A stretch of 64,000 nucleotides of DNA from Halomonas sp. LBP4 (GTDB lineage Bacteria; Pseudomonadota; Gammaproteobacteria; Pseudomonadales; Halomonadaceae): assembly GCF_003202205.1 (NCBI RefSeq), contig NZ_PDOG01000006.1, positions 1-64,000 on the forward strand. Reading direction: 5' to 3'. Under the pieces are notes generated by a model, which searched no databases, was not told the origin of the DNA, and saw nothing but the letters and a program-made list of their open reading frames with translations. A program made the position numbers and the translations under genes. Each line of letters opens with the position of its first letter. The first letter of the stretch is position 1. Of this stretch, positions 7,674 through 16,772 are shown piece after piece.

Positions 7674-10600
7674 TCAATCATTCGGCGTGGGTGGCCTCCC
7701 CGGCCGGCTGAAGGTGTAGACGAGATCCACCGCCTGTGCGGCACCGGACACCGCCTCGAGGTAGAGGTTCCGCCACAGGGTATAGCGCACCGTCAGTTCG
7801 GCGATCGGCGAGAAGACCCCCACCCCGTAGCTGACCCGCAGATCCTCGGTGAGCTGGCCGCTCACACGCACCTGGCTCTCGTCGCCGACGCCGGCGGTCT
7901 CCAGCGTCAGGTCATCGATGCCGAAGGCCTCGCCGATGACACCCACGGCCCCGCCGGTGCGGCCCAGGGTCAGGCCCAGCAGCGCCGACGCCAGCGCCCC
8001 CTCGGTATCGCTGTCCCCGGGCGGGCGACCGCGCAGCAGATAGGAGAGCGCCCGCGCCTCGTCCATGGCCGGCTCGGAGAACACCCGCAACCGGGGCTCG
8101 GCGGCGGTACCGGTAACCCTCAGGCCGGCGATCACCTCGTCCTGGGTCGCCGCGGGGTTGCGGATCGCCTCGAAATCGAGCAGCGGCTGGTCGGGGGGGC
8201 CGCTGAACAGCAGCTTGCCCCGGCGGATCAGCAGGTCCTGGCCATAGGCGCGGAAGCGCCCGCCGACCAGGTTGACGTCGCCGAACAACTGCACCGGCCC
8301 GTTCTGCTGGCGGACCTCCAGGGTACCGGCCAGGCCCGACTCCAGGCCATAGGCCTGGAGCTGCATGTCGGGACCGAGCCGAAGGCTGATCTGCACGTCC
8401 ACGGCCATGCCCGCCTCGGCCAGCGCCCGGGCCGCCGACGCGTCGGCGGCCTCCTCGCCCGCCTCGGCGGCGCGTTCGGCCCGGCGCGCGGCCCGCCGCT
8501 CGTCGCGGCGGGTGATGATCACCTCATCCGGGCTCGGCGTCACCGCCGACTCCGGCATCTCACCCACCTCGAGCCGTGCCCAGGGGACCTGGACCTGGCC
8601 GCGTATCTGCAGGCGATCCGGCCTGACCCGCACCCGCACATCCGGGGCGACCCTCAGGCGGCCGAATTCCGGCAATACCGCCAGCAATGGTCGCTCACGG
8701 GCATCCAGGTTCACGGCGATGCGCCAGTCGTCGGGACTCGGCCAGCCGACATCGCCATCGATCTCCAGCCGCCCTTCCTCGGCGGCGACGAATCCGCTGA
8801 TACGCCCCCGGTCGCCGGCGAGGCGCACCTCGAGCTCGCCGTCACGCACCTCCAGCGGCACCTCGCTCCCGACCACCTGCAGGCCGCTGAGCCCGATGGT
8901 GCCATCGAGGACCGGCGTCTCACGGTTGCCACCGATGCGCACGTCTCCCTCCAGCACCCCTTCGAGGGTGTCCATGCCGGCCACCAGGGCGCGATAGCGG
9001 GAGAGCCGGAAGCCGTCGAGGGAGAGCCGGCCGTCCAGGTCTCCGCTGCCAACGGGGTCATCGATCCGCAGCACCAGGCGCAGGTCGCCGGCCTCGGCGA
9101 GGCTCAGCGCCAGATCGAAATCGGCACTCGCCTGGTCGGCGGCCAGGCTCAGCGAGAGCCGCGAGGCGGGCAGCTCCCAGGGCTGGCCGTAGGCGTCCAG
9201 GCCACGCACGGCCAACTCGCTGGCCAGCTCCAGCTCGGCCTGCCAGCGTGCACCGCCCTGGCGCCACTCGGCGATCAGCGTGGCCTCGGTGGCACCGGCC
9301 AGTTCCCAGTCCTCGGGCACCGCCGCCTCGATCAGCGACATCGGCAACTCGCGGATCGCCAGCAACGCCCGCCCCCGCTCGGCCGAGGCCTGCAGGGACT
9401 CCTCGAGGCAGAGGACGCCACCCTGCGCACGCCCCAGGCAGAAGGGCTGGATCCGTACGCTGCCGCCCGGCAGGTCGGCCTCGAAGGCCAGGGCCTCGGC
9501 CAGGCGAATATCGCCGTAGTCGGTATCGACCTCCAGCGGCATCAGACGGCCGGTATAGCGTTGGCGATCGGCGCCCATGGCGCCCTCCAGGACCAGGGCG
9601 GCCCGGGTGAGCGGCATGCCCCGGCCGGCGGTGGCGTCCAGGCTCAGGCGATGGGCGGAGAGTCGGCCATCGAGGCGCAGGCCGACCTCGCTGAAGCGCT
9701 GGCCGCCGGCATCGAGCCGCTCGATATCGAGCCGCAGGTCCAGCTCGGGATCGTCCACGCCGCTGACCCGGCCGGCCAGGCGCAGCCGCTCGAGGCGGTG
9801 CTCGGCGAAGCGCAGGGCCTGGCCGGTCAGGTCCAGGTCAAGCCGTGGCGAGGCCAGGGTGCCGGAGCCGGTGAACTCGCCGGCCAGGCTGCCCGAGAGC
9901 TCCTCGTGCAGGCTGGCCAGGGCCGGCAGGTCCATCTCACCGGCGAGGTCGATGGCCCGTTCGCTGACCCGGCCGGCGGCCGTCAGGCGATTGTCGCCCT
10001 GCCGGAAGTCCAGGGAGTCGATCCGCCAGCGCATCTCGTTGTCGCCGACGAGACTCGCCCGCAGCGACATCGGCAGCTCCTGCAGCTCGCCGTCGATGGC
10101 AAGCCGGGGAACCCGCAGTTGCCAGCCCGCCGGCGACTGGACGAAGCCCAGTTCGGCGTCGCCATCCAGCCGCCCCGTGATGCCGTCGACGAAATCGCCG
10201 GGGTCGAGATTGTCCAGGCGTACCACCGCCTCGACACCGAGCTCCTCGGCCCAGTCGACCCGGCCGCGGGTGACCACCGAGGCGCGGCCGAGGCTCACCG
10301 ACAGCGGTGTCCAGGCAAAGTGTTCGAAATCGCCGGTGCCGGTGAGGGCGACCCGGGTATAGGGGATCTCGGGCCCCTCCGCCATCAGCGAGGCGGCGAC
10401 CCGATAGGCCAGCAGGCTGCCCTCCAGGCGCAAGGTGAGGTCCTCCACCAGGTATGGCTTCGCCGGCGCGGCGGCGGCCTCCTCTGCCGCCTCGTCCCGA
10501 GTGGACAGCGTCCCGGGGAGGGGCCACTGGAGCAGGTCGCTCCCCAGGGAGGCCGTGAACGGCAGGGTCGGGTCCAGGGCGTCCAGGCGGGCCTCGAGGG

Positions 10601-11693
10601 TGGCGGTGACCGGGCCGGCTAGCCCCAGGCGGACGCCGAGGTCGCCGAGGTCGCCGTCGAGCGCCAGGTCGACGCGCTCCCCGGCCAGTTCGGGCATCAC
10701 CTCGGGCAGCCAGAGGGCGGCGTCGAGCCGCGCCTCGAGGGGATAGTCGTCACGCAGCTCGATGCTGGCCGTCAGCCGGGCGTCGGCATCCACCGTCGTC
10801 ACCTCGAGCGGGGCAACCTCGACCCGATGCCCCTCGGCGGTCAGCGTCAGGTCCAGGCGCCGCAGCCCGTAATCCACCGGGCCGGCGACGGCGAAGTCCT
10901 CCACCCGCAGCTCCGGCACCTCGATGCGCAGCGGCAGGCGTACCTCGGGCAGTGTGCGCCGCGGCTGCTCCTCCAACGGCAGGCCGGCCAGTCCCTCGAG
11001 CTCGGCCGCGACCGCCGCGGGCAGCGGCGAGCGTGCCGCAATGGCGGCATCGATCGCCTCGGCACTGAGCCGTGGTCCCTCATGCTCGGCCTCGCTGAGG
11101 GCAAGGCGGGCCCCCGGCGAGAGTGGCAACAGGAACCGCGCGCCGGCCAGTCGCGTCGGCAGCAGGGTCAGGGTGTCCGCCTCGGCCACCGCGCCGGTGC
11201 TGAAGCGCTCCCAGGTGAGCCGGCTGCCATCGGCCAGTTGCACCTCCACGTCGAGCAGGGCGAGGGAGCGGATCTCCACCGGGAAGGGCAGCGAGAGGGT
11301 CTCGGGCGGCTCCCGCGGTTCGCGGTCGTCCGCCTCTGCCAGGCGGATCCGCGCGCCCTCGACGACGAGCGCCTCGAGGCACAGCCGTCCGCCGAGCAGG
11401 CAGTCGTCGGCCCAGGCCAGTTCGAGGCGCTCGGCGGCGACCCTGGCCGGCCCCGCCTCGAGGCGCAGCCCGTGCAGTACCAGGGTATCGAGCGGCGCGC
11501 CCTCGACGGCCTCCAGCTCGAAGAAGCCGCGCTTGGCGCCCTCCTCGAGCAACAGCCCGGTACCCCAGGGCGACAGCGCCAGGCCGAGGCCCAGCACCGC
11601 CAGGCCCAGCAACCACAGGGGAAGCAGGATCAGCAGGCGAACCAGCGCCCAGGTCAATACTCGTGCTCTCATGCCTCTACTCAAGGGGGCCAT
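7674..11693 (-). CDS. tamB: Translocation and assembly module subunit TamB
   Basis: This 1339-residue protein is close in length to E. coli TamB (1259). It has one N-terminal membrane segment (about residues 12-42), a long repetitive beta-rich body, and a C-terminal DUF490/TamB domain ending in an amphipathic beta-strand with aromatic residues. TamB spans the periplasm as a lipid-conducting groove and works with TamA in outer-membrane lipid and protein homeostasis. Its start overlaps the tamA stop as TGATG, so the two are translationally coupled. A second start at Met8 is possible; the membrane segment follows either way. The sequence is strongly biased to Leu, Ala, Gly, Arg and Glu, as in other high-GC TamB proteins. 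Confidence 0.93.
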   Translation of the reverse strand: MAPLSRGMRARVLTWALVRLLILLPLWLLGLAVLGLGLALSPWGTGLLLEEGAKRGFFELEAVEGAPLDTLVLHGLRLEAGPARVAAERLELAWADDCLLGGRLCLEALVVEGARIRLAEADDREPREPPETLSLPFPVEIRSLALLDVEVQLADGSRLTWERFSTGAVAEADTLTLLPTRLAGARFLLPLSPGARLALSEAEHEGPRLSAEAIDAAIAARSPLPAAVAAELEGLAGLPLEEQPRRTLPEVRLPLRIEVPELRVEDFAVAGPVDYGLRRLDLTLTAEGHRVEVAPLEVTTVDADARLTASIELRDDYPLEARLDAALWLPEVMPELAGERVDLALDGDLGDLGVRLGLAGPVTATLEARLDALDPTLPFTASLGSDLLQWPLPGTLSTRDEAAEEAAAAPAKPYLVEDLTLRLEGSLLAYRVAASLMAEGPEIPYTRVALTGTGDFEHFAWTPLSVSLGRASVVTRGRVDWAEELGVEAVVRLDNLDPGDFVDGITGRLDGDAELGFVQSPAGWQLRVPRLAIDGELQELPMSLRASLVGDNEMRWRIDSLDFRQGDNRLTAAGRVSERAIDLAGEMDLPALASLHEELSGSLAGEFTGSGTLASPRLDLDLTGQALRFAEHRLERLRLAGRVSGVDDPELDLRLDIERLDAGGQRFSEVGLRLDGRLSAHRLSLDATAGRGMPLTRAALVLEGAMGADRQRYTGRLMPLEVDTDYGDIRLAEALAFEADLPGGSVRIQPFCLGRAQGGVLCLEESLQASAERGRALLAIRELPMSLIEAAVPEDWELAGATEATLIAEWRQGGARWQAELELASELAVRGLDAYGQPWELPASRLSLSLAADQASADFDLALSLAEAGDLRLVLRIDDPVGSGDLDGRLSLDGFRLSRYRALVAGMDTLEGVLEGDVRIGGNRETPVLDGTIGLSGLQVVGSEVPLEVRDGELEVRLAGDRGRISGFVAAEEGRLEIDGDVGWPSPDDWRIAVNLDARERPLLAVLPEFGRLRVAPDVRVRVRPDRLQIRGQVQVPWARLEVGEMPESAVTPSPDEVIITRRDERRAARRAERAAEAGEEAADASAARALAEAGMAVDVQISLRLGPDMQLQAYGLESGLAGTLEVRQQNGPVQLFGDVNLVGGRFRAYGQDLLIRRGKLLFSGPPDQPLLDFEAIRNPAATQDEVIAGLRVTGTAAEPRLRVFSEPAMDEARALSYLLRGRPPGDSDTEGALASALLGLTLGRTGGAVGVIGEAFGIDDLTLETAGVGDESQVRVSGQLTEDLRVSYGVGVFSPIAELTVRYTLWRNLYLEAVSGAAQAVDLVYTFSRPGRPPTPND

Positions 11694-13561
11694 CAGAACT
11701 CGGGACCAATGGCGAAGTGAATCCGAAAGTCGTTGTCCTCGTCATCGAAGGGGTGTGCCACGTCGAAGCGGATCGGTCCGACCGGCGAGATCCAGCGCAC
11801 GCCGAGGCCGGCACCGGTATTGAGGGCATCCGGCAACCACTCATCGAAGGCATCGCCGGTGTCGACGAAGGCCGCGCCCCACCAGGCCCCGGTGACCCGG
11901 CGCTGCAGCTCGACGCTGGCGGTGAGCAGCTGCTGGCCACCGCGCAGCTCGCCCTCCTCGTTGCGCGGGGCCAGGCCCTCGTAGGCGTAACCGCGCACGC
12001 TGCGATCGCCCCCGGTAAAGAAGCGCAGCGAGGGGGGGATCTTGTCGAAGTCGTCGGTCTCGATGGCGCCGAGACCGAGCCGGGTGACGAAGCGGGTGTC
12101 CTCGCCGAACATGCGGATCCACTGGGTCTCGCCGGTCATGCGCAGGAAGTCGGCGTCGGAACCCCACAGGCCGTCGGACACCTCGAAGGCGATGCGCTGG
12201 CTATCCCCCCAGTTGGGGAAAGTGGGATTGCGGGTCCGGGTGCGCGACCAACTGATGCCGGGGTAGAGAATCACCACCTGCGCTTCCTCGTCCCCCTGGG
12301 TGAAGTCCTCGAAGGTGGTACGCACAAAGAGCGTCTGCACCCAGAGGTTCTCGAACTCCCAGCGTCGGGCGGCTTCCAGGGTCGCCTCCAGGGAGCGGGT
12401 ATCCTCGTTGTCGCGCTGACGAACGCCGTACTGGAAGCGATAGCTGTCACGTAGCGGGTTGGCCAGCGGCATGTTGTAGGTGCCGGTGAAGCGTTGATCG
12501 GGTGCGGCGAGGGACAGGCTGTGGTCGAGTCCGTGCCCGTAGCGGTTGATCCAGGGCTGTTTCCAGGCGAAGCGGGTGCGTGGCCCCACGTCGGTGGCGT
12601 AACCCACCCCGATCTCGAACCTGTGGCGATCGGCCGGGGTCACGCTGATGTCGATGGGGACCTCGGGCCGCTCGGGGCGATGCAGGGCCGTGGCACCCTC
12701 GAGCGCCGGGCCGCTCAGCCTCGGGCCGTCGGCGCCCGCTGCCCGACTGGCCAGCTCGCCACCGGCGACTTCCACCTCGTTCCAGAAGCCGAGCCGGCGC
12801 TCCGGCAGGGCCAGGCTCGCCGCCTCGCCGAACCGTGGGCGTACGGCGATGGAGCCAAACCAGCCGGTCTGTCCCAGGCGCTGGTTGTAACGGGCCAGTT
12901 CACTCGCCAGGTAAGGCTCGCCGGGAGTGAACGGCAGCATGCGCCGCAACCGCTCCTCCACGATATGACTGCCGTCGATGCTGACCTCGCCGAAGCGGTG
13001 GCGAGGACCGCTATCCAGGGCCAGGAAGAGGCGGGCACTCTCGGCGTGGGGGCGCACCTCCATGCGGCGCTCGACGAAACGCCAGTCGAAGTAGCCGCGT
13101 TCCAGCGAGAGGTTGGCCAGCCGGCTGCGAAGCCGATCGTAGGGGGCGTGCACCAGAGGGTCACCCTCGGCCAGCGGAAAGGCCGCAACGGCCTCGCGGA
13201 ACCTCGGATCCTCGGCGGCATCGCCTTCGACGCGAATGTCGAGGGTCTCGATTCTCACCCGCGGGCCCGGCTCGATCATCAGCTCCACGTACCCGGGCGG
13301 GTCGCCCTCGGCCAACCGGTGGGTCACCTGAGGCGAGTAGTAGCCGTAGACCCGCATCGCCTCGCGGGTGCGTCGCTGCACCTCGCCCTCGACCCGCGAG
13401 CGGCTGTACCGCGCGGCATCGAGGCCATCCAGGTAGTAACGGACATTCTCCGCAACATCGCCGCCTACGCCGTCGATGCGCGCCTCGAGGCCCAATGCCG
13501 AGTGAATCATGCCAAGACACAAGGCCGCTGCCCCAAGGCGTGTGAACACGCGATTACCCAT
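11693..13561 (-). CDS. tamA: Outer-membrane assembly factor TamA (Omp85/BamA family)
   Basis: This 622-residue protein begins with a signal peptide (cleavage expected near residue 25, before L-E-A-R). About 230 residues of POTRA-type repeats follow, then a 16-strand Omp85 barrel. The barrel shows the family motifs V-R-G-Y (near residue 525) and a C-terminal strand ending in Phe. TamA inserts substrates into the outer membrane together with TamB, encoded immediately downstream. No separate tamB promoter is expected. Confidence 0.93.
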   Translation of the reverse strand: MGNRVFTRLGAAALCLGMIHSALGLEARIDGVGGDVAENVRYYLDGLDAARYSRSRVEGEVQRRTREAMRVYGYYSPQVTHRLAEGDPPGYVELMIEPGPRVRIETLDIRVEGDAAEDPRFREAVAAFPLAEGDPLVHAPYDRLRSRLANLSLERGYFDWRFVERRMEVRPHAESARLFLALDSGPRHRFGEVSIDGSHIVEERLRRMLPFTPGEPYLASELARYNQRLGQTGWFGSIAVRPRFGEAASLALPERRLGFWNEVEVAGGELASRAAGADGPRLSGPALEGATALHRPERPEVPIDISVTPADRHRFEIGVGYATDVGPRTRFAWKQPWINRYGHGLDHSLSLAAPDQRFTGTYNMPLANPLRDSYRFQYGVRQRDNEDTRSLEATLEAARRWEFENLWVQTLFVRTTFEDFTQGDEEAQVVILYPGISWSRTRTRNPTFPNWGDSQRIAFEVSDGLWGSDADFLRMTGETQWIRMFGEDTRFVTRLGLGAIETDDFDKIPPSLRFFTGGDRSVRGYAYEGLAPRNEEGELRGGQQLLTASVELQRRVTGAWWGAAFVDTGDAFDEWLPDALNTGAGLGVRWISPVGPIRFDVAHPFDDEDNDFRIHFAIGPEF

Positions 13562-13599
13562 CTCAACGGCTTCCCTAGCTTGGCGTTGGCACCCTTACC

Positions 13600-14511
13600 T
13601 CAGCGCCGCAGGGCCTCGATCCGGGCACTCAGGGCGACTTGCGAGCGGCGTAACTCGCCAAGCTCGGCTTCCAGCGCGCCCAGTCTGCCCGCCACGGCAT
13701 CGGTGCGCTCCGCTTCATCATCCCGTGATGCCGCCGCGGCTTCAACCTCGTCGACGAGCCCCGCCACCCGCGCGGCCAACTCGTCGAGGCGCTCCTGCAG
13801 CTGGCGTTCCTCGCGGGTCAGGCGCTCCTCGAGCTCGCCGTGGGCCATCGCCAGTTCCGCCTGGGCGGACTCGAGCCTGGCCAGGGTCTCGCCCTGCCCC
13901 GCCTCGGCTTCCAGCGACTCCAGCCGCTCATCCAGGCCGGCGAGGCCCTCCCCGTCACGTTCGCGGGCATCACGCAGCGCCTCGATGCGCTCGTCCAACG
14001 CGGCCCGTCCCTCGTCGCCGGCGCGTTCCAGGGCATCGAGGGAACGTCGGGTCGCGGCCAGCACGGCATCGCGGGTCGCGGCCTCCTCTGCGAGGCTCGC
14101 CTGCCGTTGCTGCAGTTCGGCGATGCGCTCGTCGATGGCCGCGAGTCGAGCCGGGATGCTCTCCTCCTGGCCTGCCAGGCGTTCCTCGAGCTCCGCGTCC
14201 CGGCTTGCCAGGCCATCGAGGCGCGACTCGAGACGCTCGAGGGCCTCGCCGCGCCCCTCCTCCGCGTCGAAGCGGGCATGGACATTGGACACCTCGCCGG
14301 AGATCCGCGCGAGCTCACGCTCGAAGCGGGCCCGCTCCTCCCAGCCGGCCCAGGCCAGGGCGCCAAAAGCGGCGAGCAGCGCCAGGACCAGCAGCCACAG
14401 CGGCCAGACACGCGGCGGCGGCGGGGGACGCAGACGATGGGGTGCCAGGCTGGAATCCGGGTCCGGGACGATCGGTCGCGCATGCCGGCGGTCATCCGGG
14501 CGCTCTGCCAT
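13600..14511 (-). CDS. Membrane-anchored coiled-coil protein of unknown function
   Basis: 303 residues: a Pro/Arg-rich cytoplasmic N-terminus (1-34), one membrane helix (about 35-56), then about 240 residues of almost unbroken Glu/Arg/Leu/Ala heptads, predicted by eye as long coiled coil. There is no catalytic motif and no cysteine. It lies 38 bp upstream of tamA on the same strand and may share its transcript. The layout (type II anchor plus periplasmic coiled coil) resembles envelope spacer or ATPase-like proteins, but I do not recognise the family. Proteins this repetitive can be mispredicted; the open frame and matching codon use favour a real gene. Confidence 0.7.
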   Translation of the reverse strand: MAERPDDRRHARPIVPDPDSSLAPHRLRPPPPPRVWPLWLLVLALLAAFGALAWAGWEERARFERELARISGEVSNVHARFDAEEGRGEALERLESRLDGLASRDAELEERLAGQEESIPARLAAIDERIAELQQRQASLAEEAATRDAVLAATRRSLDALERAGDEGRAALDERIEALRDARERDGEGLAGLDERLESLEAEAGQGETLARLESAQAELAMAHGELEERLTREERQLQERLDELAARVAGLVDEVEAAAASRDDEAERTDAVAGRLGALEAELGELRRSQVALSARIEALRR

Positions 14512-14600
14512 GGCGAACTCCTTAACTCTCGAGCGATGAAACCTGCCTCGGACGGCAGGCGTGGCAGCCTTGTGACGGAACCCCGAGCCTGACGATCGGA

Positions 14601-14629
14601 TTGGCGCCTTCCGACCCGGGTGCTATGAT
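14601..14629 (+). promoter_or_regulatory. Sigma70-type promoter of sodB
   Basis: TTGGCG at 14601-14606 and TATGAT at 14624-14629 are separated by exactly 17 bases, a near-consensus sigma70 promoter pointing at sodB. The leader would be about 155 nt. That is long enough for post-transcriptional control, though no Fur box or known sRNA site is evident. Confidence 0.65.
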
Positions 14630-14793
14630 GCCGCGACAATAGTTGCACAGCGTTTGCTTAGTGTAAGGTTTTTTTCGCCCCGAACGCACGGGCCAGCGCC
14701 AACGCCCTCGAGGCCGGCCCTTGCAGTGGCGGCGATGAATCCTTCACCATGAGGTGCTGTTTCATCACCGTGACGACAAAGGAGAGTCCCTGA

Positions 14794-15372
14794 ATGGCAT
14801 TTGAACTTCCCGCCCTGCCGTACGAGAAGAACGCGCTGGAACCGCACATCTCCGCCGAGACCCTCGACTACCATTACGGCAAGCACCACCAGGCCTACGT
14901 CACCAAGCTCAACGAGCTGGTCGCGGGTACCGAGAACGCCGACAAGTCCCTGGAAGAGATCATCAAGTCCTCCTCCGGCGGCCTGTTCAACCAGGCGGCT
15001 CAGGTCTGGAACCACACCTTCTACTGGCACTGCCTGTCGCCCAACGGTGGCGGCGAGCCCACCGGCGCCCTGGCGGACGCCATCAACGCCAAGTTTGGCT
15101 CCTTCGAGAAGTTCAAGGAGACCTTCAACGCCAATGCCATCGGCAACTTCGGTTCCGGCTGGACCTGGCTGATCAAGACCGATGACGGCGGCGTCGACAT
15201 CGTCAACACCAGCAATGCCGACACCCCCATCGCCCATGGCCAGACCCCGCTGCTGACCATCGACGTGTGGGAGCACGCCTACTACATCGACTACCGCAAC
15301 GCCCGTCCCAAGTACATGGAGAGCGTGTGGGCCCTGATCAACTGGGACTTCGTCGCCCAGAACTTCGGCTGA
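14794..15372 (+). CDS. sodB: Superoxide dismutase (Fe type)
   Basis: 192 residues, the standard size for Fe/Mn superoxide dismutase. The four metal ligands are visible: His27 in Y-H-Y-G-K-H-H, a His in W-N-H-T-F-Y-W near 74, and the Asp and His of D-V-W-E-H-A-Y-Y near 157-161. The Phe/Gln pattern (F-N-Q-A-A-Q-V-W near 66-73) is that of the iron enzyme. It converts superoxide to peroxide and oxygen in the cytoplasm. An AAGGAGAG ribosome site precedes the ATG, and a strong hairpin terminator follows at 15403. Confidence 0.97.
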   Translation: MAFELPALPYEKNALEPHISAETLDYHYGKHHQAYVTKLNELVAGTENADKSLEEIIKSSSGGLFNQAAQVWNHTFYWHCLSPNGGGEPTGALADAINAKFGSFEKFKETFNANAIGNFGSGWTWLIKTDDGGVDIVNTSNADTPIAHGQTPLLTIDVWEHAYYIDYRNARPKYMESVWALINWDFVAQNFG

Positions 15373-15402
15373 TGTCCTGACGCCCTGGCGTCACCACCAC
15401 CG

Positions 15403-15442
15403 AACGTAAACGGTCCCGCCATTTGGCGGGACCGTTTACGTT
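15403..15442. terminator. Strong bidirectional intrinsic terminator
   Basis: A perfect 18-bp stem (15403-15420 with 15425-15442) with loop ATTT sits between the convergent sodB and the ugd-like gene. The outer stem ends are A- and T-rich on both strands, so it can serve both genes. Confidence 0.9.
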
Positions 15443-15455
15443 TCAGGGCCGGGTG

Positions 15456-16772
15456 TCATGGGGCAGCAACGGGATCCGCTCTTCTCCCGATTCCCCGGTA
15501 ATACAGCCCCTGGGATGCGGCCCAGGCCGGATCATAGATATTGCGGCCGTCGAGCAGCAGCCTCTCGCCGAGCAACCCCGTGAGCCGCGGCCAGTCGGGA
15601 TTCCAGTACTCCTTCCACTCGGTGACCAGCATCAGGGCATCGGCCCCCTTGCAGGCCTCATAGGGATCCCCCTCGAACACCTCGAGCAGTGGATGCTCAC
15701 CGACCTCGGCCAGCAGGGCGTGGACGGCCGAGGGGTCGTGCAGCCGCACCCTGACCCCCTGGGCCCAGAGGGAGCGCAGCAGCGTCAGGACCGGGGCGTG
15801 ATCGATGCGCGCGGTGCCGGGCTTGAAGGCCGCCCCCCAGATCGCCACGGTGCGCCCCTGCAGGCGGCCGTGGAAGTGGGTCCAGAGCTTGCGGAACAGC
15901 GTTTCCTTCTTGTGCTCGTTGATGTCGAGCACCTGCTCGAGCAACGCCGAGTGGCGTCCGCTGGCCGACTGCACATCGGCCAGCCGCATCAGGTCGCGGG
16001 AGAAATTGGGACCACCGAAGCCACAACCGGGATAGAGGTACTCGTAGCCGATCCGCGAGTCGGCCCCCATGCCGCGACGCACGTACTCGACATCGACCCC
16101 CAGGCTGTCGGCCAGACCGGCGATCTCGTTCATGTAGCTGATGCGGGTCGCCAGCATGCCGTTGATCGCCAGCTTGGCCAGCTCGGCGGCGCGCCGCGGC
16201 ATGCGCTGGAACACTTCGCTGCGGCGGTTGAAGGCCCGCAGCAACTCGCGGACCCGGTGCTCGGCCGCGTCGTCGTCGCAGCCCAGCAGGCAGCGACCGG
16301 GGCGGGTGAAGGTCTCCCAGCCGCGCCCCTCTTCCAGCAGGTCGGGGAGAGCCACGGCCACGCCGCGGCCGTTCAGCAGCGCCTCCAGCCGCTCGGTCTC
16401 GCCCACCGGAAAGGTGGAGTTGTTGACCAGCACCAGGCCGTCGGCGGCCCGTTCGGCGACCGTACCGACCGGCGTGGCGAGATCGCCGCGTTGCTCGGGC
16501 GAGAGAGCCAGCCAGAGCACCTCGGTGCCCTCGCCGTCATCCGGCGCCAGGGCCTCGGCCTCGACCAGGCGCAGGCTTCCCCGGGCGATGCCCTCCTCGA
16601 GCTGCTGGACCAGCCGGGGTTCACGGTTGAGCCACTCCGCACGCGCGAGCCGAGCCCAGGGGGCGCTGGCATGGGGCACCCAGGTCACCCGGTGTCCCAC
16701 CCAGGAGAGCGCCGCCGCGGCGGTGGCGGCAGAGAGTTCACTGCCATGGATCAGTACCCGCATGGGACTCAC
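15456..16772 (-). CDS. UDP-glucose/GDP-mannose dehydrogenase-like protein lacking the catalytic cysteine
   Basis: This 438-residue protein aligns along its length with nucleotide-sugar dehydrogenases: an S-T-x-P-V-G-E stretch at 119-125, Lys200 and Asn204 in the central helix, N-E at 215, and the G-F-G-G turn at 251-254. Where active UDP-glucose 6-dehydrogenases have G-G-x-C-x-P-K-D, this protein reads G-G-P-N-F-S-R-D, so the nucleophilic Cys is Asn256 and the Lys is Arg. The N-terminal NAD loop is also unusual (G-S-E-L-S-A instead of G-x-G-Y-V-G). It overlaps galU by four bases (ATGA), so it is made together with the enzyme that supplies UDP-glucose. It may be a pseudoenzyme or regulator, or may have changed chemistry; normal dehydrogenase activity is unlikely. 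Confidence 0.8.
   Translation of the reverse strand: MSPMRVLIHGSELSAATAAAALSWVGHRVTWVPHASAPWARLARAEWLNREPRLVQQLEEGIARGSLRLVEAEALAPDDGEGTEVLWLALSPEQRGDLATPVGTVAERAADGLVLVNNSTFPVGETERLEALLNGRGVAVALPDLLEEGRGWETFTRPGRCLLGCDDDAAEHRVRELLRAFNRRSEVFQRMPRRAAELAKLAINGMLATRISYMNEIAGLADSLGVDVEYVRRGMGADSRIGYEYLYPGCGFGGPNFSRDLMRLADVQSASGRHSALLEQVLDINEHKKETLFRKLWTHFHGRLQGRTVAIWGAAFKPGTARIDHAPVLTLLRSLWAQGVRVRLHDPSAVHALLAEVGEHPLLEVFEGDPYEACKGADALMLVTEWKEYWNPDWPRLTGLLGERLLLDGRNIYDPAWAASQGLYYRGIGRRADPVAAP

Noticed and set aside
7674..11720. Long open frames on the plus strand opposite tamB (e.g. 9561-10622, 10827-11720)
   Set aside because: They are shadows produced by the high GC third-position bias of tamB; composition is low-complexity Gln/Ala/Gly/Arg with no recognisable domain.
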